A DNA stretch of 64,000 nt, taken from Ficedula albicollis. Taxonomy: Eukaryota > Chordata > Aves > Passeriformes > Muscicapidae. How positions within the stretch are numbered: the first letter of the stretch is position 1; each line of letters begins with the position of its first letter. The stretch covers positions 11,515,162 through 11,579,161 of the forward strand of contig NC_021684.1 in assembly GCF_000247815.1 (NCBI RefSeq), in the 5' to 3' direction. Made by a program: the position numbers and the translations under genes. The notes beneath the pieces were generated by a model. The model was not told where the DNA came from, did no database searches, and worked only from the letters and a program-made list of their open reading frames with translations. This document shows, piece by piece, positions 24,901 through 38,100 of this stretch.

Positions 24901-27900
24901 GAGTTAATGGTGTCAATTTATTTGCATGTGATTGTTCCCTCAGTGACCAGTATAGAAAGTTTCACCTTCAAAGACAGAAGCTGAATGTGAAATACTCCTG
25001 TGAGCTATGCAGATGCTGAAATCTCTGTTTGCAGAAGATCTTGCTTTTCTTTGTTTCATCCTGTGTTCTTTGCATTCCCCTGGAGATGCCACCAATGAAA
25101 AGTGCATTTAGATGGTTTTCCTAATTCTTCAGCTGAAATGGCTGCTTTTTATCACTGGGTTGCTGCAGGCAGCCACTGAAGTGAACACAGCTTGTGCAGC
25201 CATTTTTTGGCTTTTGTTTTTAAGACATGACAGTTCTGGTGGGGAGAGGGCGAGGCAGTTGTGTGCAGAAGGCAAAGGAGGCTTTTCCACCTCCATCTGT
25301 TACAAGATTTTAATATAACTTTTTTCAGCAGGCTGTCCTATTGCTCTCAGAGCAGTGGCATGTAGCACAGAGAGGTATTCTGGCTAGGGATGTGTGATGG
25401 TCTACATGCCTAAAATTCCAGTGTAGTGATCAGGATTCAGATTCTTATCTGAATATTCTTGGTCTAGACAGTGGGTAGTGGGCATTGCTAGAGGATGCTT
25501 TGGATGATATCCAACATAGCCTGCTCTTGAAAATACCTTTTTTTTTTTTTTTTCCTTCTGAGGCTGCGTTAAATCATTATTATTTAAAAGCACTCTGAGG
25601 TGTCATAATTACCCAGGATGTAAATGAAGTTTAGCACTTTGTGCTGAAATGAGCATTGCTCTGGCCACTAGCTATATGGCACTAACCAGTTTTGTGTTTT
25701 CAGCTGACAACACAGAAGCACATTTTTGTGCAACTCCTAGTTACATTTAGAAATTGCTGCCATAAGATGGTGTACAGGTTAGAAGTCAATGTAGGTTAAA
25801 GGTGGGATTAGGGTAATTTTATGGAGGGTTGTTCCATTTGTGACTGTTAAATGCAATAGTTCTGGTGTGATCTCTCAGTGATAAACTGTTGATTGCTAGA
25901 GAGTAGGAGGCTGTCCCTGAGGAAGAATTGCTCTATACTCACCTTGTTTCTTATATTCTTCACTTTATGTTGAAAACAATGCACTGGGCTGAAGGGAGCT
26001 GTCAGCTGGCTCAGTGTGATTGTTCTTAAGTTCTCACATGTTACAAGTTCTTGGAAACTTTTTATTTCAGACTCTAGTGGTGTGGCTCATAGCATTATTG
26101 GTCCTCCTTTATTGTATTCATAGCCACACAAACCTTCCTAAACTCTCTCATCCCTGTCTCAGCATGTCTAGGGCTGAATTGTTGAGAAAGGCTGGTTTGT
26201 AGTTGCTATCAATTCTGCACACAGAATTCTGGCCCCCCTGAATCAACCACAAACCTTCAGAGGGACTGGAGATTCATTCACTGCAGTCATGGATCTCTTG
26301 GAGATTGCTCAGCTTCAGCTGCAAATGAATGCTGAGTGACCTTCACATCTCCCTTCCAGCTCTCTCCTAAATGTTTTGTCAATGTGAGTTTTGATGTGCA
26401 AAGTTGAAGTCTGGATATTAAGTGATTTATTTAAGGAACAAGTGAAGAAATTGTGAACCAGAATTAGGATTACCTGGGTACACAATGTTTAGCTTCCAGC
26501 CACTTTTGGAAGGCTTCTAAACCCTGTAGCATATCAAGGATCAGCTTTACAGACACAGGCAGGTTTGGCTGCATATTCTTGCCCTTCTTTTTTCTTGCAC
26601 TATCACAGTTGCCAGGCTAATATATTAGCAAATGTATGCTGCAAAATCATTTGGGACTGGGACAGATTCATTCCATAGGTCAGATATGGTCTCTACGCTG
26701 TCACTCTAATCTAGACAGCCTTGATATTCAGGTCTAGTCAGAAGGCCCCTAAATGTGATTACTTTTTGTCAATTATTCTTGTGCATATTTTGGTAGTGCT
26801 TGAAAATCCAAACTGAGATTGGGATTCCATTGTGTTAGGTGCTGTGCTAGCACACTCACCATGTTTCTGTCTTCAGTTTGTCTTGAGTGCAGCAAGGAGC
26901 AGCAAAACAAAATTGGAAATTAAATGTAAGGCATTACTGGTAGGAATGTCACAGCTTCACCGAAAACAGTGGACATTCTCAAGTTCAGCTTTTGCCCAAA
27001 GATATGTTTTCTTGAAGACTGACGACATTCTCTTCACTTTATGAAACAACTTTAGACATGTTTTTTAGTCTGTAATGCCTGATATTGGTATAAAGCGCCA
27101 CCACTGAACCTGAAACTAGACAAGTGATCCTGACATCATTGCAAAACATTTTCAACAGAAAGTAGAAGGAGAATTAAGATCCACTTTATCCAGAGCTGTA
27201 CATTTTCTAAGTTTACTGTAAATGGATGTTTAAGAAGCAAGTGACCTCCTGAAGACCTCAGGATTCAAAGAATTACTCAGAAGTGTCCACAAAGGTTAAT
27301 GTGACCCACAAAATATCCATTACTCATTTCTCTTTCTGTGAAACAGCAATGTCTTTGTTTCTCTCTCTAACTTGAAGGCAATAACAGGACCTGTGGCTCT
27401 GCTTTGTACATGTCACTGCCTGCCAAGAACAGCAGGCAAATGAGTAATACTATTCCTCCCTTTAAATTCTTTCCTTGAAGTGAAATTAATGAAGATCTTT
27501 ACCATGAAAGAGAAGAATCTGGTTTTGTGGAGAGGCAAAGGCAGACATTTAGACTTAGATTGGTTTTTCCCATTTTCGATTGTTTTTAAAATAGAGGTGG
27601 TGGAAATAGCTACAGAAACAACGAGAAAAGGAAAAGAATTATTTAATTATCAAAAAAAAAACCCTTATCATCAACAACTGGATGAAGTTAGAAGCTAGTG
27701 AAGTGAACTTAGGAGAGCCATTGTGCTCCAAATGGGAAATCCAGCCATCACAAAAATACCTTTTCAGTTCTCTGATGCTTGATTAGTCATTATTCACCTA
27801 TTTTTGCACCAAGATCTGGGAGTTTGAGGACAGAACTTTCTAAAGGCCATCAGCTGAAAGAACAGAAATCTATTCACCACCAAATAAGCTGCTCTGCTGA

Positions 27901-29339
27901 TTCTTCAGGGCCAGAAGATAAACATAGAGACAGTGTCTGGAATAGCAGAGGAGGTGAATGGTAAAAGGGTTTGCTTTCTCTTTCTTGTGTCTAAACAGAG
28001 TGCTCACCAGATTTTGGTGGTGTTATCATCAGACAAGTATTCTCCTGTAAAATTGATACCTCCCAGTCCACTACTTACCAGTAATGTAATAGCCAGTGGT
28101 CTGGGGATGGAATGGAAGTTCAGCATTCAGAGGGAGAGGAGATCTTTTATTAGACATTTGTATGTACACTCTGCCTTCTCTGAGAGACCTTAAGGACAGG
28201 AAGATTTATAAGCTGATGAATAACAGGGATGCTTTCTCGCTCTTAAACTTGTTCTCTCTGGTCATGGTGCAAGAATGATGGCAGGGTAATGTAAAGAAGA
28301 AACTTCCACTATTGTTGTCTGTGCTGTTTGCTGTGCGAATGAACAAAGGGCTTCAATCTCCAGCACTGTTTCTGCTATGATGAATGCTTTGTAAATGCTG
28401 ATGGATGGATCGGGGAGGATAGAAATATAAAAGTTTGACATATCTTGCCAGTACTGAATTCATATATGGATCAAAAATGAAGTGTAATTACCACCCAGAG
28501 CAAATTATTTCAAGAGCCAGAGCTGTCTAGACCAACAGAAGATATTTATTTTTAGGGTTGATCTTTGTGGGTTTTATTAGCAATGTTGCCTTCCCTAGGG
28601 TAAAAGCAGGGGAGGGAAAAACACAAAATCCTCTTGAGCTTCCATTGTTTAAAAAAAGCTGTGTAAAACCTACAGGAGAAACCTAAATTCTGATAACAAG
28701 TTGCATTTTTGTGATGTTCCTTCTGAGATATCCTCTGCTTTAAACTGACTGGAGGAATCAGTGTAATTAAACAAAAATTAGATTATATATTTAGAGAAAA
28801 AGGAACTTTGAAACAAGGAATATGATAATGAAGTTTTCACTTGAGACAATTCTGGAAAATTCTTAATTTTACCAGGAGTCACAATGTTTGTAAACTGAGG
28901 CTTGCAGGTTAGCACAAACCTAGCTATGTCTCTGTTCCCTATAGCTACACAGAAGGAAGAAGTCAGACCCATTCTGCCACTCTTTTAGCATGGGTCATTG
29001 CTGGATGCTGACATGCCTTGCTTCTATATTTCAGGTTTGGCCCCCATGAAACTTCAGCACACAAATCTCTCAAATGTAGCAAGCACCAAATTCTTTACCA
29101 TATTCAGTTGGGTAAGGGAAAATGAACAATCTAAAGGTGTGCTATGAAATTTTTCAAGTGGGCTACTTAAATCAGAAAGCTGAAGAGACAAACTTGGATG
29201 TGTCGTTAACAAATCTAGAGAAGCTGGAGTGGGATCCAAGCAACAGCATTTCACCACCTGTAAGTGGGTGCTAATACTCCTTTTTGCCATCTGGGGAGAT
29301 GACAGACCTGCTAAGACTTTCAAAATGTTCCACTGGTCT

Positions 29340-29676
29340 CACATTGATTGAGGGAGGTGATTCTGCCCCTCTGCTCTGCTCTGGTGAGACCCACCTGTAG
29401 TGTTGCATCCAGCTCTGGGGTCCCCAGCAAGGGAGAATAGCTCCAAACCAACAGAGAGTAGGTTTAGATCAGATATCATGAAGAAATGATTCTCTGTGAG
29501 GGTGGTGAGATGCTGGCACAGGCTGTCCAGAGAAGCTGTGGCTGCTCCATCCCTGGAAGATTCCAAGGCCAGGCTGGACAGGCTTGGAGCAACTGAGGAT
29601 AGTGAAAGTGTCATGGCAGGGCATGGGACTCAATGGACTTTAAGGTCATCTCCAACCCAAACCATATTATGATCTT
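29340..29676 (+). mobile_element. CR1 LINE 3'-end fragment, internally deleted
   Basis: Matches the 3' region of avian CR1 retrotransposons as remembered: GATTCTGCCCCTCTGCTCTG, then CCAGCTCTGGGGTCCCC, GAGAAGCTGTGGCTGC, CATCCCTGGAAGATTCCAAG, CATGGCAGGGCATGG and CCAACCCAAACCAT. Between GGGGTCCCCAGC and the AGTAGGTTTAGAT segment, a few hundred bases of the usual element are missing. It is 5'-truncated, carries no intact reading frame, and ends in a degenerate ATTATGATCTT instead of the ATTCTATG-type repeats. Confidence 0.9.
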
Positions 29677-29889
29677 CACACAAAATCAGGTGTTATTTCT
29701 GCAGAGTTTGTCTGAACAGGACTATTCTGCCCAGCAAAGCCAGGCAACTGCCTGCTCATAATGCACCAAACTCCAGCCCTGGAAAGTGTTTGTGCTCAAA
29801 CATGTTGAATCACAGACCTCTAGCACTTGCTTTGAAGAACCTTCCAGTAAGACAGCAGTAAACATGTCTCTTTCTAGCACCCTTTGCGA

Positions 29890-30190
29890 AATAGATTTTC
29901 CGGGGAGGATGAGAACAAGAAAGAATGAATAGCACGGGATTTCTGTTCGATAGTAGCAGCAGTTTATAAGCGAGAAGAAGCAAGTGGATGCTCAGTCAGA
30001 GGTGGGTGACTGCTTCCCACCCCTCGGTGCAGGTCCTTGGCACGGGCCGGGTGCTCCAGGCTGGCTCCACTAGATGCCGGTGTTGTACCAGGTTATCCGG
30101 GAAAGCCCGGCCGCTCCCGCTGCAGCCCCGGGAGCTGCGCTTCGACACGGAGCTAAAGCCGGGCTCGGGCACGCAACAGGGGCTGTGCTG
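29890..30190. promoter_or_regulatory. orphan CpG-rich patch, possible unannotated promoter
   Basis: About 15 CpGs lie within 30026-30185, with a few more upstream, in a landscape otherwise nearly free of CpG. A TATA-like TTTATAAG (near 29963) is followed about 30 nt later by CTCAGTCAGAG, which could serve as an initiator. The open frame at 29988-30212 (74 codons) has no recognisable domain. It could be the first exon of a non-coding RNA or a distal alternative promoter; this is inference. Confidence 0.4.
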
Positions 30191-32172
30191 GATGTGCTGC
30201 AAGGCTGCATAGCCAAAGGCTGAGAAGGGGAAGACGCTGAGAAATGCTACAAATTGTTGGCTGGCTGATGTGGGATTGCAGACAGTATTCAGGTCCCTCA
30301 TGCCCGTGGAAAAGTCTCTGTGATGAGGGTGGAGTGCCACCTTTGCTGTGACACCTGCAGTAGCAGGTCAGGGTGCAGGGCTGTGTGACTCTTGACATCC
30401 CCGTGCACATGCAAAATGTGATTATTGCTTACTCATGCTTCAGAGACCAGCGGGAGTTGGCTGTAGTTTTGAAAACAGAAATTTTCTTTTTTGGAACAGG
30501 AATTAGATCTTAAACAGATGTGGCACCCCAGGTGTTGGAAAGTAGTATTGCCCATGTTCTCATATGGGAAATGGGATTCAGTAGCCAGGATTAAAATACT
30601 GAACATTTTGACTGCCAATCCAGGGGCAAGAAGGATGGATTAGAATTGATTTTTTATTTTTTTCCCCAGTTATGTCAGTAGTTTTGTCCTCTCATGTCTG
30701 AACAGTTATGTTCACTGTCTGTTCATGTCATTCCTGGACAAACAGTGAAGGTTTTATGTAATAACAAATTAAAAAAAAAGAAGTGGATCAAGACCTTCTA
30801 ACCTGTCTCTCAGGACTTAAGAGCAAACATCCATATAATTTCCTGACTGTTGACAAGTTCAATACTGGATAAAAGCAAATGCTTTCAGCCACCATAAAAT
30901 GAAGTTCTTCATTACAGTGTTGCAACTGGTCATTCTTGTTGACATTCTTTTCAAGACGTTTGGGATAAATTATAGTATAAAAGAAAATTTTACATCTGCT
31001 TTACATTTTGTTCAAGTTTTTAAGGATAAAGACTGCAAAAGCAGTCAGTCCTTCAGGACCATGTGTGTGTGGAATGACATGATTCTGTGTCTGAAATGAG
31101 CACTTTCTGACCTCTGTAACTCCAGGTGCAAAATGACCTCAGTGCAGGTTCTGTTGTTTGTGTACCTGTAAATTCAGAAGCCACAGCCTGGAGAACAGGA
31201 CAAATATAAATGCCTTGTTATGTGAAATGGCACATGGTCTCTAGTTTGTCTGTGGCTTCATGTGGTAGGGCTGAAGCAAATTCCAAGGTGGTGCTGCAGG
31301 CTGTGGTAGCAGGTGCAGCTGTAGGATTTGTCTGCCTTGGAAATGAAGCCTTCTATGTGCATTCTCTGATTTCCTACTCTTTGAGCCTCTGCTTTTCCAG
31401 TATTCTCTGTGGGCAGTTGGATGGCAGTTTATGACACTTAGCCTCTCAAGACAAAGCTCAGAATACATTTTTATGTATACATTTACATTTTTATACTCCT
31501 GTACCTTTCCCTGTGGCACAGATGCTCTTACTGCTTTTTTTCTGGGTTTCCTCTTATCCTCTTTTCAGTGTGACTGGAGTGCTCTGAGAGGTGTGGCATG
31601 AGAATTCCTACAAGGCTTCTGAGATTTCCAGTGCCAACAAGGCTGAATCCATTCCTGCTCCTTCCTGACCCTGTTAGGATGCCCTGTGCCCCTGATGTGA
31701 TATCTCCTCTGTCCTGTGCTTTGTAATCTCACAGTGAACAATGCATGTTTCATCCTGCATTACCCAAGTTGCTCAGGAAGACCTACAAAACCTTACACTC
31801 TTGTAGTGATGTTGCTAAAAAAAAACCCTCTATATGTATCAAAAATAAGTAGAATTTAATGTCAGGATTAGTATTGCAACATTTCTGGAGGCCAGGATAA
31901 TGAAGAGGTCCACAGAAACTCTCCCATCTCAGGGAGGACAAACCAGTGCAGAGGATGCCAAAGCAGAATCAAGTCTTGTTTAGTCTTGAAATTTGAGGAC
32001 ATCTGGAACCAGATAAAAAGCTGTGGTCAGCTTTCTTCTCTAATATGAACTGAATCCAGACTTTGTGTTGAGCCAGTTCTGGAACCCACCCCCCGTTCTA
32101 ATATGTATTGATCTACATCTCTTTTTTGTGGAGGGCTAAATGAAGAGTATTTGGCATTCTCAAAAACTGGTC

Positions 32173-32201
32173 AAGATAAACTAGGGGAACTAGTTTATCT
32201 T
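32173..32201. repeat. perfect 12-bp inverted repeat (hairpin)
   Basis: AAGATAAACTAG (32173-32184) and its exact reverse complement (32190-32201) flank the loop GGGAA. No T-run follows that would suggest a functional terminator, and none is expected in this genome. Confidence 0.85.
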
Positions 32202-35105
32202 AAGAACTTAAGTTGTTGCTACAAATTCCCTAGAGCCTTTGTGTCATATGCATTAGGGCATTGTCTTTAATCACAGGCTCACATACTATTAAATCTCTGC
32301 TCTGTTTAAAGTGCAGGACGGCTATTGCTCACTTAATGAGCAGCTATTTAATATTTTCTTTTATCTTCATTGTTCAGTGTGTACCCCATGGCTTATTTAC
32401 TGCACACCATTCAAAGCCTGTTCTGAATACAGAATTCTTAATTTCCTTGGGAGCTTTTCTTCAGCAGTCATTGTTATTGTATCTGTGTGCTTTAGAGACA
32501 TTAAATAATCTATTTTCACAATGCCTCAATGAAATGAGGGGATACTGCACCTCTATTTGTACAGATGGAAAATAGAGATATGAAGATGAAGAGAAAACAT
32601 TGCCAAAGGTTTTTTATTGTCTTGGATTTTATTTTTTTCCTCTGACTTTATGGCACAGCAGAATATTTTATATATTTAGAGAATACTTCCTACCAGTTTC
32701 AGTTCTTGCTGTGAATATCCAACAGTTTTTAGATCAGAATCTAGGGTCTCCTGTTGGATCCCTAAGAGGACAGTTGACAAGCTGTGGAAATGTGGATTAA
32801 TCCATTTGCTTAGCGACACACAAAACACTGAGGTGGAGGGCTAGCTGAACTCTAGTCTTGCAGGAGCAGCACTCACACATCTGTAGGAGATACCTGGATT
32901 GATAAGGGCGAGAAGAAACTGAATTTCTTTATTCTCAAATGGATTCCCAAACCCCTCTCTCTAGATGCAGCCTGGCAGGGAATCTTCTCATCCCTTTGCC
33001 TTTGCCACAGCTTCTCATTTACAATCTAGCTTTCCCCTCTGAAGGCTCATTTCCCCAATGAGAAATGTTTCTCCAGAAGGCAATTCAAACTAGGAGCTTA
33101 ATTTGGTCACCATTACTAGCAACCTAGTGGCACAAATGCTTTCCCCATCAACCTTAGAGGTATCTGAAGGACACCATCCTAGGCTGAACTTTCTCAGTGT
33201 GACTTCCATTTCCATTTCTGCCAGCTGCCCCACTCAGTGCATTTCCAGGCTCCCAGTCCCAACAGCTGTTTTCTCTTTCCCCCCACCTCTCTCTCCATCC
33301 ACACTCATCCTGCACAGCCCTGTACTCAGTTTTAGACCATTTTCTACTTCTTGCCTCTCTGAAGAGTTTCAGCCACCTTCTTTCCCTTCCTATTTGTCTT
33401 GGACTTTTTACCTCCTGTGCCAGGACAGTTCCCCATCAGTGCTACAGGCTCAGCAGTGAGTGGTCACTAAAAGCACAGGGCAGTGAGGAGCTTCCCCTGC
33501 CTTTTAATGCCAGCATGGGATAGGAATGAGAGGGTGCAGGGAAAAGAAAATCAGGTCCACCAACAGAGTCCTGAATTCTGCAGGCTCAGTTTAGGAGTTC
33601 AAGTGTGCTGGCACACACACCCCTTTCCCATGGAGGTGCTGCAAAGGAACAAAGATCTGTAGTGAAAACAGATATTGGGTTTTTCACAAACCTTTACCTA
33701 GTATTGAAGATATTTACCCTTCAAGAAATATTGATTAAAGTCCATGCAACACAATTTCTGAGTTTCACAAGAACAGCACAAGACACTTCAATAATAAAAA
33801 CTCTCTTCTCCTTCAGGATATTTTCTGAAGAATATGGATTTCCAGATCGGTTTCTGTTTTTTTAAAATGTGGCCAGAATTATGTATTCTTATCCAATTTC
33901 GTTCTTGGTGAAGGCCTTCTGTTGTGGCTAAAATTTTCCTTTAGGTAAATAAATCAGCCTAAGAGAGAGACTCAGCATGGAAAATTTCAGACTGCCTAGC
34001 TAAAGATTGGCAATGTTTGCAGCAATTGAAAAGAGGATTTTATAATGAATGGGAAGTGTCAAGCAATCTTAGTAATAATTGATTCTACCAACCTTTGCTT
34101 ATAGTAACTACAATTATCAAATATTTCAGTAAAATCATCTCTGTCCCAGAAAGAAATCCCATTTTAGTGCCAAATCCTTCAGGCTTAATATCTTTGTTAC
34201 TAAAGAAGCCTGATTGCCAACTTCCAAGTACTTAGAAAAGAATGTTCTACTTAATTCTCATTCATAGGTGTAATTCATGACTAGTCTGAACTTTGAGTGC
34301 ACCTGTAAAGGCACTGTTTGTGTGTATTGTATTGTTGGCAACGGTGTCTGTAGTAAAATATTGAATAGATGGCACAGTTAAGGCATTTTCCCGGGATAAT
34401 AGGAAGATATTCGTTAATTAGAGCAATCCAATCGAGATCAAAATCAGCAGAGATGGCAGGGGGGTGAGGTAACTGGCACTGCTCTTACCTGTGCAGTGTT
34501 TTCTACAGAAACAGAAAATGTCACTCTCCAGTCTTAAATAACACTAATCTGGTGTTGAGAATATCAGCAGTGAAAATGAGCACAGTCTATCTGTGGGTAA
34601 AGGTTATTGAAAGCTGAGCCTATCTTAATTTTGAGGGTGTGTTTGTGCAGGTGATGATGGGTTCTGAGATTGGTTTTTCAGATACGATTCACAGACCAAC
34701 TGCAAGGAAGCATGAATTAGAGGAGCTCTGTTCGATTAAAATGCAGCTTTGCTTTGCACAGAGGTTTGTCAGAAAGGGACCTTTCCCCCTCAACTGATTT
34801 CTGGACATAAATATAGATCTCAAGTCAAACTTTTCTTCAGATTTAAAGAAAATTCACACTTCTTTTTAAGCACAGATCTGAAATTTAGGACTATTTCAGT
34901 ATGTATTTGAAATCAAACAAACTTTTCTCTGACAAGCTCAAAATTTGTGGAAATGAATATAGGAACTCATTTCATGGCTGAGATTAATCTTTAGACAACA
35001 TAAACCCTTCTTTACAGCTCATTTTATGATTCATGTAAGATTTCAACAATAATGACTAGCCAATGTAGAATACAATACCTCCTGGTTTTCCCTGTGAGCT
35101 GCCAA

Positions 35106-35140
35106 TTTTCTTTTTTTTCTTCTTTTTTTTTTTTTTTTTT
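35106..35140. repeat. T-rich tract
   Basis: T-runs with a few C interruptions ending in an 18-T run. Low complexity only. Confidence 0.8.
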
Positions 35141-38100
35141 AGATAATGGACAACAGAGGCTTTGGGCTGGAGAATGAGTTCAGGGGGTAAAAGGAATATT
35201 CTCCTAAATAACTGTCAGTTTTCAACGCTGTTTGCCAGCAGTTGGCAGGAAGATTTAATGTAAACATTGCTTTAAACTGACTTAAACTCTGCAAACGGTG
35301 CCTTTGCTGTCTCTACCTGCCAATTTCGTGCAATCTTAACAAAATATTGACTTTAAACACTATCTTTGTCCCTGAGTTGTACTCTCCAGATATTTTGTTC
35401 ATGACTCCTCCATTTTAAGTGTACTGTCTCCAAGAGTTTACCCAGCTTCTTTTCCCTGCATAGCAGTGATGATTATTTCAATCTAGGGAAATAGTAATTA
35501 AAAAAAAAATCAGTGTAGCTTTCAGGACTTCATAGGTTAAATAAGAATTAAGAATGTCCCCCTGTAAAAGTGTTCCTGCTCAAAAGATTTCTGTTCTCCG
35601 ACACAGATAATACTTGGAATGACTTTTCCCTGACTGATCTTCAGCCACTCCTTACAGGTGGGTAAAATGGAGGGTTCCTGACCCTTCTTTAGTCCCTTTT
35701 CCATTTGACTGTGCTGGCTCAGAGCTGGTCAGTGAAAAATTCCGAAGGTTACATTTTTTGCTAGAGGAGATTACATCTCCTTTTCGGTGGTGCAAAGCAT
35801 TCAGGGCCAATTCTATTCTCCCAGAATATGGTAGCAATCCCAACGAGGGGCAATCAGTCCTGGGAATCATTTGCTTCACGAAGTATCTGTTCAAATTGCT
35901 CTCTGATGCCTCCAGATATATCCCTCATTTTCCTCACACTGTCTCTTCTGTTGCCTCAGTACACAGGGACAGTGCCAGATCCTCTAAATACTTGTAATTT
36001 TATTGCAGCCCCATACTAGTGTTTGTTCTCTTTGGGTAGGAGAGACAGCACATGCCTTTACTGAATATGTTCTGTACCATATTCATATATTTGTAAGAAG
36101 CCTCTGCCCTCTTGTTTTATCTTCTTCACTAGGTATATGTTATACCTCCTAGATTTCTCCATTTGATTGGCATAAGACACAACATTTGAGCTGTCAGTGA
36201 GCTGCTGATGGTACGACTCCTTTACAGTCCAATATTTATGTGTTCAATGCCAGAAAAAGTACTTTGTATTTAAACCCAACCATTCAGCCACAAGCAGGGG
36301 AAGGACTTATGCAACTGAAATATATAACTTTCTTCATTCATTTCTGTGTTTTCCAAAAAGTAATATTCTTTTTGTTAAAGAAGATCAGAAAATTGTTTAT
36401 AAAGTCTTAATAGGGAGCAAAAGAAAGTGCTAATGTACTTTCTCTGTGACTGAGAGCTCCTGAGTGATACATCTTGCAGACGCTACAGTTATGTGCATTT
36501 AGGGACAGCCCAAGCTGTACATAATCTTATTTTTAAAACAGACAAATACTATATTTTCTTCCTCTAAACTGATTTTTGAGTGCAGTCCATGGGACACTTT
36601 TAATGTTTAATTTTCTTTGTAGCCATAAACAACCTTGAAATGGTGATTAATTCCCTACATATACAACTTGTCACTCTCATTCTTTCTAATATCCTCCCCA
36701 AGGCCTTCAGCTGCAGAATTTGGGGTTGGACTCTTGACACTTTGCAGTATTATGTCATGTTCTGTCTATGCCTGATTTGATGTAAACTGTAGCTACAGTA
36801 TAATGCCACCTGGAAACACACTGCTGGGTAGTGTTCAGAGTAGTACTGAGCTTCTGTAACTAAGTTTTGCTTTGGTTTGGTTAAAATCTGCTTTGGGTGG
36901 CTTTGAGGGGTTTGTCTCATTTCAACAACAAATAAATTATACACCTTTCTAGGTAGAAAGCTAAAGTAGCAATATAGCCAACCTGTAACACATTTTAATA
37001 AGTGAGGAACAGGATCTAAACCTGGAGTTTTCCAGGAGTGCAAGTGCAAGAACTGAGTCCTGTAGCTGCTGAGGGATACATGTGCATCACTTGCAGCTTG
37101 TGTACACATGTATACTCAGCCTGTCCACATCTGAGCTGTGTCTCCATAGAAATGATAATAATCCTGATGACTTTCAGAAACTTATGGCTTTGAGACGCTC
37201 TCTGTAAACAAAAGAAAAACATAGCCAGTCTAGAATGGCCTGAGCCGGATGAAACAAAACAAAGACATCATCAACACAACAGTACTTTAAAAAATCATTT
37301 TGAATAGACTGGAGTGTTAGCCCAGATTTATGGTGATTGTGCCCCTTGAAGCACTTACCAAGTTTATATGCAGTTTGTGTGTGGTTTTTGAATACTCAGC
37401 ACAAAACGACATTGAGAGGGGTTTCTTCACATGCTCTGCTTCTCCTGTTAATTTGTGCTCCCTAGGGCTTCTCATAGAATAATTTCAGATACTCTTAGCT
37501 AATATGTTCATCTGCATAACATTACATTTAGGATTTCTCCTTCCTAAGTGTGTGATCAGCATGAGTTTTTGGGAAGGTCATTATCTGAACTGAGATCTCA
37601 GTGAAAGGGACCAGGCATTCATGTGTACATCTTGAAGAGCTCACTGCAGTGCTGTGATATTTTAGAATTGCCTAAGGTGCACTTTGTGCCAAAAGACAAA
37701 TTGAATGCCTGAAGGAAGACAGAGCAAATCAAAGGGTCCAGCTGCTGCATTCAATGCATAGGTCAGGCTGTAACAAAAGGTCACCTTAAGCAAATCTATT
37801 GGATTTGGAAAACTTTTACTCCTGTCCCTGAATGCAAAAGTGTTTCTCCCACCAGATGTATTATACTGATTATCTTGCTTTTTAAAATAAGACCTGCTTT
37901 GATTTATCAAAATTGATGCCTGAGTTGCACTCTTGCTGTTATGGCTGAGAGAAATCAACCAACTAAAGATGAGTTGAGCAGCATTTGGAGATCAGATGAC
38001 TCAGAGCCATTAAGGTGGACAGTAACTAAACTGTCTGGTTCTGCAGGCTTAGCATTAAGGGACACCCCAGGAGCTTTCTGACAAATATTTTCTTCCTAAA

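Larger units (their letters stand above)
14846..29339. other. intergenic sequence downstream of LSM3
   Basis: About 14.5 kb of AT-rich, CpG-poor sequence. Open frames are all short (under about 130 codons), lack splice-consistent partners and show no recognisable domain. Only low-complexity tracts stand out, listed separately. No tRNA, rRNA or other RNA gene was recognised by eye. Confidence 0.65.

Noticed and set aside
29339..29614. 91-codon minus-strand open frame
   Set aside because: It is antisense to the CR1 3' fragment.
33103..33459. 118-codon Ser/Pro-rich open frame
   Set aside because: It reflects pyrimidine-rich composition; no family resemblance.
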